NCBI GenBank assembly: GCA_023399035.1
Contig: JAEWQX010000011.1
Location: 1-26,579 of the forward strand
From: Bacillota bacterium
GTDB taxonomy: Bacteria; Bacillota; Clostridia; Clostridiales; Clostridiaceae
Length of the DNA: 26,579 nucleotides
Reading direction: 5' to 3'
Part shown: positions 23,487 to 26,579 of the stretch, one piece after another
Position numbering within the stretch: the first letter of the stretch is position 1
Layout: every line of letters begins with the position of its first letter
Translations under genes and position numbers: made by a program
Notes under the pieces: generated by a model
Databases searched by the model: none
Told to the model about the DNA's origin: nothing
What the model saw: only the letters and a program-made list of their open reading frames with translations

Positions 23487-23517
23487 AAAAATAGAAGACC
23501 TAGGTCTTCTATTTTTT
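23487..23517. terminator. Palindromic terminator after ribU
   Basis: AAAAATAGAAGACC (23487-23500) and GGTCTTCTATTTTT (23503-23516) are perfect complements separated only by TA, so the whole 30 bases form one palindrome centred on CCTAGG. The T run is encoded in the stem, and the A run on the other side makes it work in both directions. Confidence 0.85.
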
Positions 23518-23599
23518 ATGTAAAAATATACCAACAGAAAATTATTTATATGTTAATATTTTATATATATATTATAAAACTTACAATAAAAAACATTAA

Positions 23600-23629
23600 T
23601 TAACAAAATCTATTAAAATGTGTTAAAAT
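23600..23629 (+). promoter_or_regulatory. Probable promoter of the binding protein-chemoreceptor operon
   Basis: The -35 box is TTAACA (23600-23605) and the -10 box is TAAAAT (23624-23629), spaced 18 bases. A TGT before the -10 gives an extended element. The surrounding AT-richness lowers certainty. Confidence 0.55.
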
Positions 23630-23675
23630 AAGTATATGGTGCTATAAAACATAAATAAAATGTGAGGGGAGAATA

Positions 23676-24812
23676 ATGGAAGTAAAAAAGAAAATTATAC
23701 AAATTCTTATTTCATGTTTATTACCTGTATTTGTACTTGCAGGATGTGGTCAGTCAAAGCCTTCTAAAAACAGTGGTAGTGATGATTTGAGTGAATATGA
23801 GCTAGAGAATTATGAAAAAGATTTTCAAAATCTAAGTACTAAAATAAAACAGGATACAGGTGACAAAGTTATTATAGGATTTTCTTTAGATTCTTTAAAG
23901 GAACCAATATGGAAGGTTAATAAACAGGAATTTATCAAAAAAGCTAATGAACTTGGAGCAGAAGTAAGGGTAGAGCAGGCAAACAGTGATGATAATGTTC
24001 AGCTTTCACAGATTGATAAGCTTATTTCAGAGGGGGTAAACGTTCTTGTAGTTGTACCTCATGATGGAGAAATATGTGCTCAGGCTGTAGAAAAGGCTCA
24101 TGAAGCAGGAATAAAGATAATGTCATATGACAGACTTATAAAAAATAGTGACGTTGATTTATATGTTGCTATAGATAATTATACTGTAGGTGTATTACAG
24201 GCTGAAGAAATGCTTAAGAATGTATCTAGTGGAAATATAGCATATGTAGGGGGATCTGAATCAGATAACAATGCACTGCTTTTCAGGCAGGGAGCTATGG
24301 ATACATTGGATAAATATAAGGATTCAATTAACATAGTAATGGATAAGTACTCAAAAGACTGGAAGGCCGAAGAGGCATATAATAACGTAAATGAGCTCTT
24401 AAGCCAGAGTACTGATATTCAGGGAATTATATGTGCAAATGATGGTACCGCATCAGGAGCTATAACTGCATTAGATAAACATGGTCTTGCAGGAAATATC
24501 CCTGTGACAGGACTTGATTCAGAGCTTGCAGCATGCCAGAGAATAATTGAGGGGACACAGCTTATGACTGTATATAAACCAACAAAAGAAATTGCAGGAA
24601 AGGCAGCAGAACTAGCAATAGAATTAGCAGAAGGAAAAAATGTAAACACAAATTCATCAATTGATAATGGGAAGATTCAGGTTCCTGCATATTTTGTTGA
24701 TCCTGTAGTTGTGACGAAGGATAATATGATGGACACAATAATAAAGGATGAATTCCATGATTATGATGATGTATATAAAAATATTCCTGAAAATGAAAGA
24801 CCTAAAAGATAG
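23676..24812 (+). CDS. XylF-like sugar-binding lipoprotein (periplasmic-binding-protein type 1)
   Basis: This membrane-tethered solute-binding protein has 378 residues. The signal peptide (MEVKKKIIQI onward) ends in the lipobox LAGC with the lipidated C24. A Ser/Asn-rich linker follows, then the PBP type-1 fold of the RbsB/XylF group. Telling segments are VIIGFSLDSLKEPIWKVNKQ (about 64-83), NSDDNVQLSQIDKLISEGVN (about 104-123), YDRLIKNSDVDLYVAIDN (about 154-171) and CANDGTASGAITALDKHG. The YDRxIxNxDxDxY pattern is close to xylose-binding XylF. Xylose is therefore a reasonable guess, not a demonstrated ligand. GAGGGGAG precedes the ATG. No permease or ATPase gene is adjacent. The chemotaxis receptor gene begins 14 bases downstream, which suggests a sensing role for this protein. 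Confidence 0.88.
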   Translation: MEVKKKIIQILISCLLPVFVLAGCGQSKPSKNSGSDDLSEYELENYEKDFQNLSTKIKQDTGDKVIIGFSLDSLKEPIWKVNKQEFIKKANELGAEVRVEQANSDDNVQLSQIDKLISEGVNVLVVVPHDGEICAQAVEKAHEAGIKIMSYDRLIKNSDVDLYVAIDNYTVGVLQAEEMLKNVSSGNIAYVGGSESDNNALLFRQGAMDTLDKYKDSINIVMDKYSKDWKAEEAYNNVNELLSQSTDIQGIICANDGTASGAITALDKHGLAGNIPVTGLDSELAACQRIIEGTQLMTVYKPTKEIAGKAAELAIELAEGKNVNTNSSIDNGKIQVPAYFVDPVVVTKDNMMDTIIKDEFHDYDDVYKNIPENERPKR

Positions 24813-24826
24813 GAGGTGGATGAAAT

Positions 24827-26542
24827 ATGAGGAACAGCAATATATATGGAAATACAAGTATTAAGAGAAAGATGATTTTATCCTTTGGAATAGTAATACT
24901 GGTCTTATTTTCAGCTAATGTGCTATCAATATATAAAAGCTATGAGTATAATAATCAGTATAAAATACTGGTAGATAACACATACAAAGAAAGCAGACTA
25001 AAGGAACTTTCCAAGATCATGATAGAGAGTACTAGTGACATTATAGTAAGCAATAAGGATGAAGACATTAATAAATTTAATGATATATGGAATGAAATTG
25101 AATTAATATGTGCAGACTTAGATAATTCAATAGTGTCAGATGAAAGCAGATTAAGCTATAGTGTTTTTAAAAATGTCCTTATAAATGCAAAAATAGATTG
25201 TAATAATGCAATTATTTTTAATAAGGATACTGATACTGCTATAAAAGCAGCTGATTATTATAATTCAGCTGAAAAGAAATCACAATATATAGACTTAACT
25301 AATGGCGAGCTCCTTTCTAATGAAATCAGCTATATGAATACTGTAAAGGAACAGATTCTAAGCTCTTTTAACAGAACATTGCTTGTACTTACATTATTGA
25401 TTTTAGCTTTATCATTAGGAGCATTCATTTATGCAGTAAGATTTTCACGTGGAATAAGTACAAGAATATTTGGGTTGAAGTCAATGGCAGATGATATTGC
25501 AGAAGGAAATCTAACTTATGAATATAGCGATTTAAAAGATGAAATAACATGTACCAAAAATGAACTTGATGCACTTGAACATACATTTAAGAATATGAAA
25601 AAATCATTGAACTTAACTATCAGTTCTGTAAGAGAAAGTGTGGTAAGCGTGACAAAAGCATCTTCAAATTTATCTGTTAATATGCAGCAGAGTAAAAGTG
25701 CTAACGATGTAGTTGTTGAAGCAATAAACTCAGTTAATGAAATTGCATCGGTACAGGCTGAAAAGATAGGAAAAACATTCTCACAGATAGAAGAGGTAAG
25801 CTTAAAGATAAGAAGTGCAGTAGAAAATATAAGCAGTTTAAAGGAAAAGGTTACAGAAGCAAATTCAAATACAAATACAGGAAAGAAAACTCTTGATAAC
25901 ATGATAAGACAGATAGGTGATATTAACAGTTCTCTTTATAATTTCAAGGAAGAAGCAAAGATATTAAATGATAATTCACAAAAAATAGGCCAGGTGGTTT
26001 GTATGGTTGAAGAAATAGCAGAACAGACAAGCCTTTTGGCACTTAATGCATCTATAGAAGCTGCGCGTGCAGGTGAAGCTGGAAAAGGATTTGCTGTCGT
26101 AGCAGAAGAGGTAAAGAAACTTGCTGAAGAAAGTCAGAGTGCAACAGATGAGATAGGTAAGATAATCAAGGAAATACAAAGCAGAACCAATAAAATTTAT
26201 GAAGATACAGAAACAAGTTCCAGCCAGATAGAAAAGAGCAATAGTCTTGCAAATACTGTTGTAAATGCATTTGAGGAAATTTATAAATCAAATAATGAAA
26301 TTGATATGGGTACAGAAAATATAATAGGCTATATTAAGGAAATTTCAGAAAAGATAAGCAGTATAAATGAAGCCATGGAGACAATAAGTAAAAATACTGA
26401 ACAGCTCTCTGAGGATAGTGAAAATTCATCAGCTGTTACAGAGGAACAGCTGGCTGTTATAGATGATGTTTCATCTCAAGCGTCAAACCTTGAAGAAATG
26501 GCACAGATATTAAATAGCTCAGTTGAAAAATTTAATCTTTAA
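24827..26542 (+). CDS. Methyl-accepting chemotaxis protein
   Basis: This transmembrane chemoreceptor has 571 residues. TM1 is about 15-33. A mostly helical extracellular domain (about 34-182, of four-helix-bundle size) follows, then TM2 (about 184-204), HAMP (about 205-258) and a long cytoplasmic signalling coiled coil. The hairpin tip that contacts CheA/CheW is intact at about 396-430 (EIAEQTSLLALNASIEAARA and onward). The C terminus ends NSSVEKFNL, without a CheR-binding pentapeptide. AGGAGGTGG (24811-24819) overlaps the stop region of the preceding gene and sits 8 bases before ATG, so the two are one operon. The pairing suggests that the lipoprotein presents ligand to this receptor (inference). 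Confidence 0.95.
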   Translation: MRNSNIYGNTSIKRKMILSFGIVILVLFSANVLSIYKSYEYNNQYKILVDNTYKESRLKELSKIMIESTSDIIVSNKDEDINKFNDIWNEIELICADLDNSIVSDESRLSYSVFKNVLINAKIDCNNAIIFNKDTDTAIKAADYYNSAEKKSQYIDLTNGELLSNEISYMNTVKEQILSSFNRTLLVLTLLILALSLGAFIYAVRFSRGISTRIFGLKSMADDIAEGNLTYEYSDLKDEITCTKNELDALEHTFKNMKKSLNLTISSVRESVVSVTKASSNLSVNMQQSKSANDVVVEAINSVNEIASVQAEKIGKTFSQIEEVSLKIRSAVENISSLKEKVTEANSNTNTGKKTLDNMIRQIGDINSSLYNFKEEAKILNDNSQKIGQVVCMVEEIAEQTSLLALNASIEAARAGEAGKGFAVVAEEVKKLAEESQSATDEIGKIIKEIQSRTNKIYEDTETSSSQIEKSNSLANTVVNAFEEIYKSNNEIDMGTENIIGYIKEISEKISSINEAMETISKNTEQLSEDSENSSAVTEEQLAVIDDVSSQASNLEEMAQILNSSVEKFNL

Positions 26543-26548
26543 AATAAA

Positions 26549-26579
26549 AAGTCTTAACCCTTGTTCTTGGGTAAGACTT
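26549..26579 (+). terminator. Hairpin of the terminator after the chemoreceptor, reaching the window edge
   Basis: AAGTCTTAACCC (26549-26560) pairs with GGGTAAGACTT (26569-26579) with one bulged A and an 8-base loop. The expected T tract would lie beyond the window, so the call is incomplete. Confidence 0.75.

Noticed and set aside
1..26579. CRISPR array, insertion sequence, prophage or toxin-antitoxin module
   Set aside because: No regularly spaced repeats, transposase or integrase motifs, terminal inverted repeats or small paired toxin-antitoxin genes were seen.

Overview
The window looks like chromosome from a Clostridium sensu stricto species, that is, a low-GC anaerobic Firmicute. It is strongly AT-rich throughout and has purine-rich Shine-Dalgarno sites (GGAGG/AGGGG). 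The gene order recD2 - comFA-like - comFC - raiA RNA - hpf - secA - prfB is the housekeeping arrangement familiar from that group. I see no insertion sequence, integrase, phage gene, CRISPR array or origin, and no clear sign of recent transfer.

Layout. 1-158: the 3' end of one tRNA (probably Thr) and a complete tRNA-Tyr, closed by a terminator. 399-2002: a promoter, an S-box (SAM-I) riboswitch with its terminator, a long leader, then metK. 2239-6203: recD2, a ComFA-like protein whose ATPase motifs have decayed, and comFC. 6211-6419: a structured non-coding RNA of the raiA class. Its promoter -10 box contains the comFC stop codon. 6555-7088: long-form hibernation factor hpf. 7437-11403: secA and prfB, the latter with the programmed +1 frameshift. 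11473-13320 (minus strand): a membrane-anchored M28 peptidase and a small unknown membrane protein. 13524-16762: an OmpR-type two-component pair and a CPBP-fold membrane protein that lacks the usual histidines. 17053-20393: tex and an EamA/DMT transporter. 20454-22469: two flavodoxin-fold redox proteins (minus strand) divergent from a TetR regulator, with two palindromic operators on the minus-strand promoter. 22576-23517: an FMN riboswitch controlling ribU. 23600-26579: a XylF-like lipoprotein and a methyl-accepting chemotaxis protein in one probable operon, ending in a terminator at the window edge.

How the genes fit together. Several units are controlled by RNA: SAM represses its own synthase and FMN represses riboflavin uptake. 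The raiA RNA sits just ahead of a ribosome hibernation gene. The two-component, TetR/flavoprotein and binding-protein/chemoreceptor units each look like self-contained sensing modules, with ligands that cannot be read from sequence.

No wholly new multi-gene system is evident. The items most worth a second look are the comFC/raiA-RNA junction, the inactivated ComFA-like gene between recD2 and comFC, the CPBP protein without metal-ligand histidines, the operator layout at the TetR/flavoprotein promoter, and the lipoprotein-chemoreceptor pair. All calls come from reading motifs; no database search was run.
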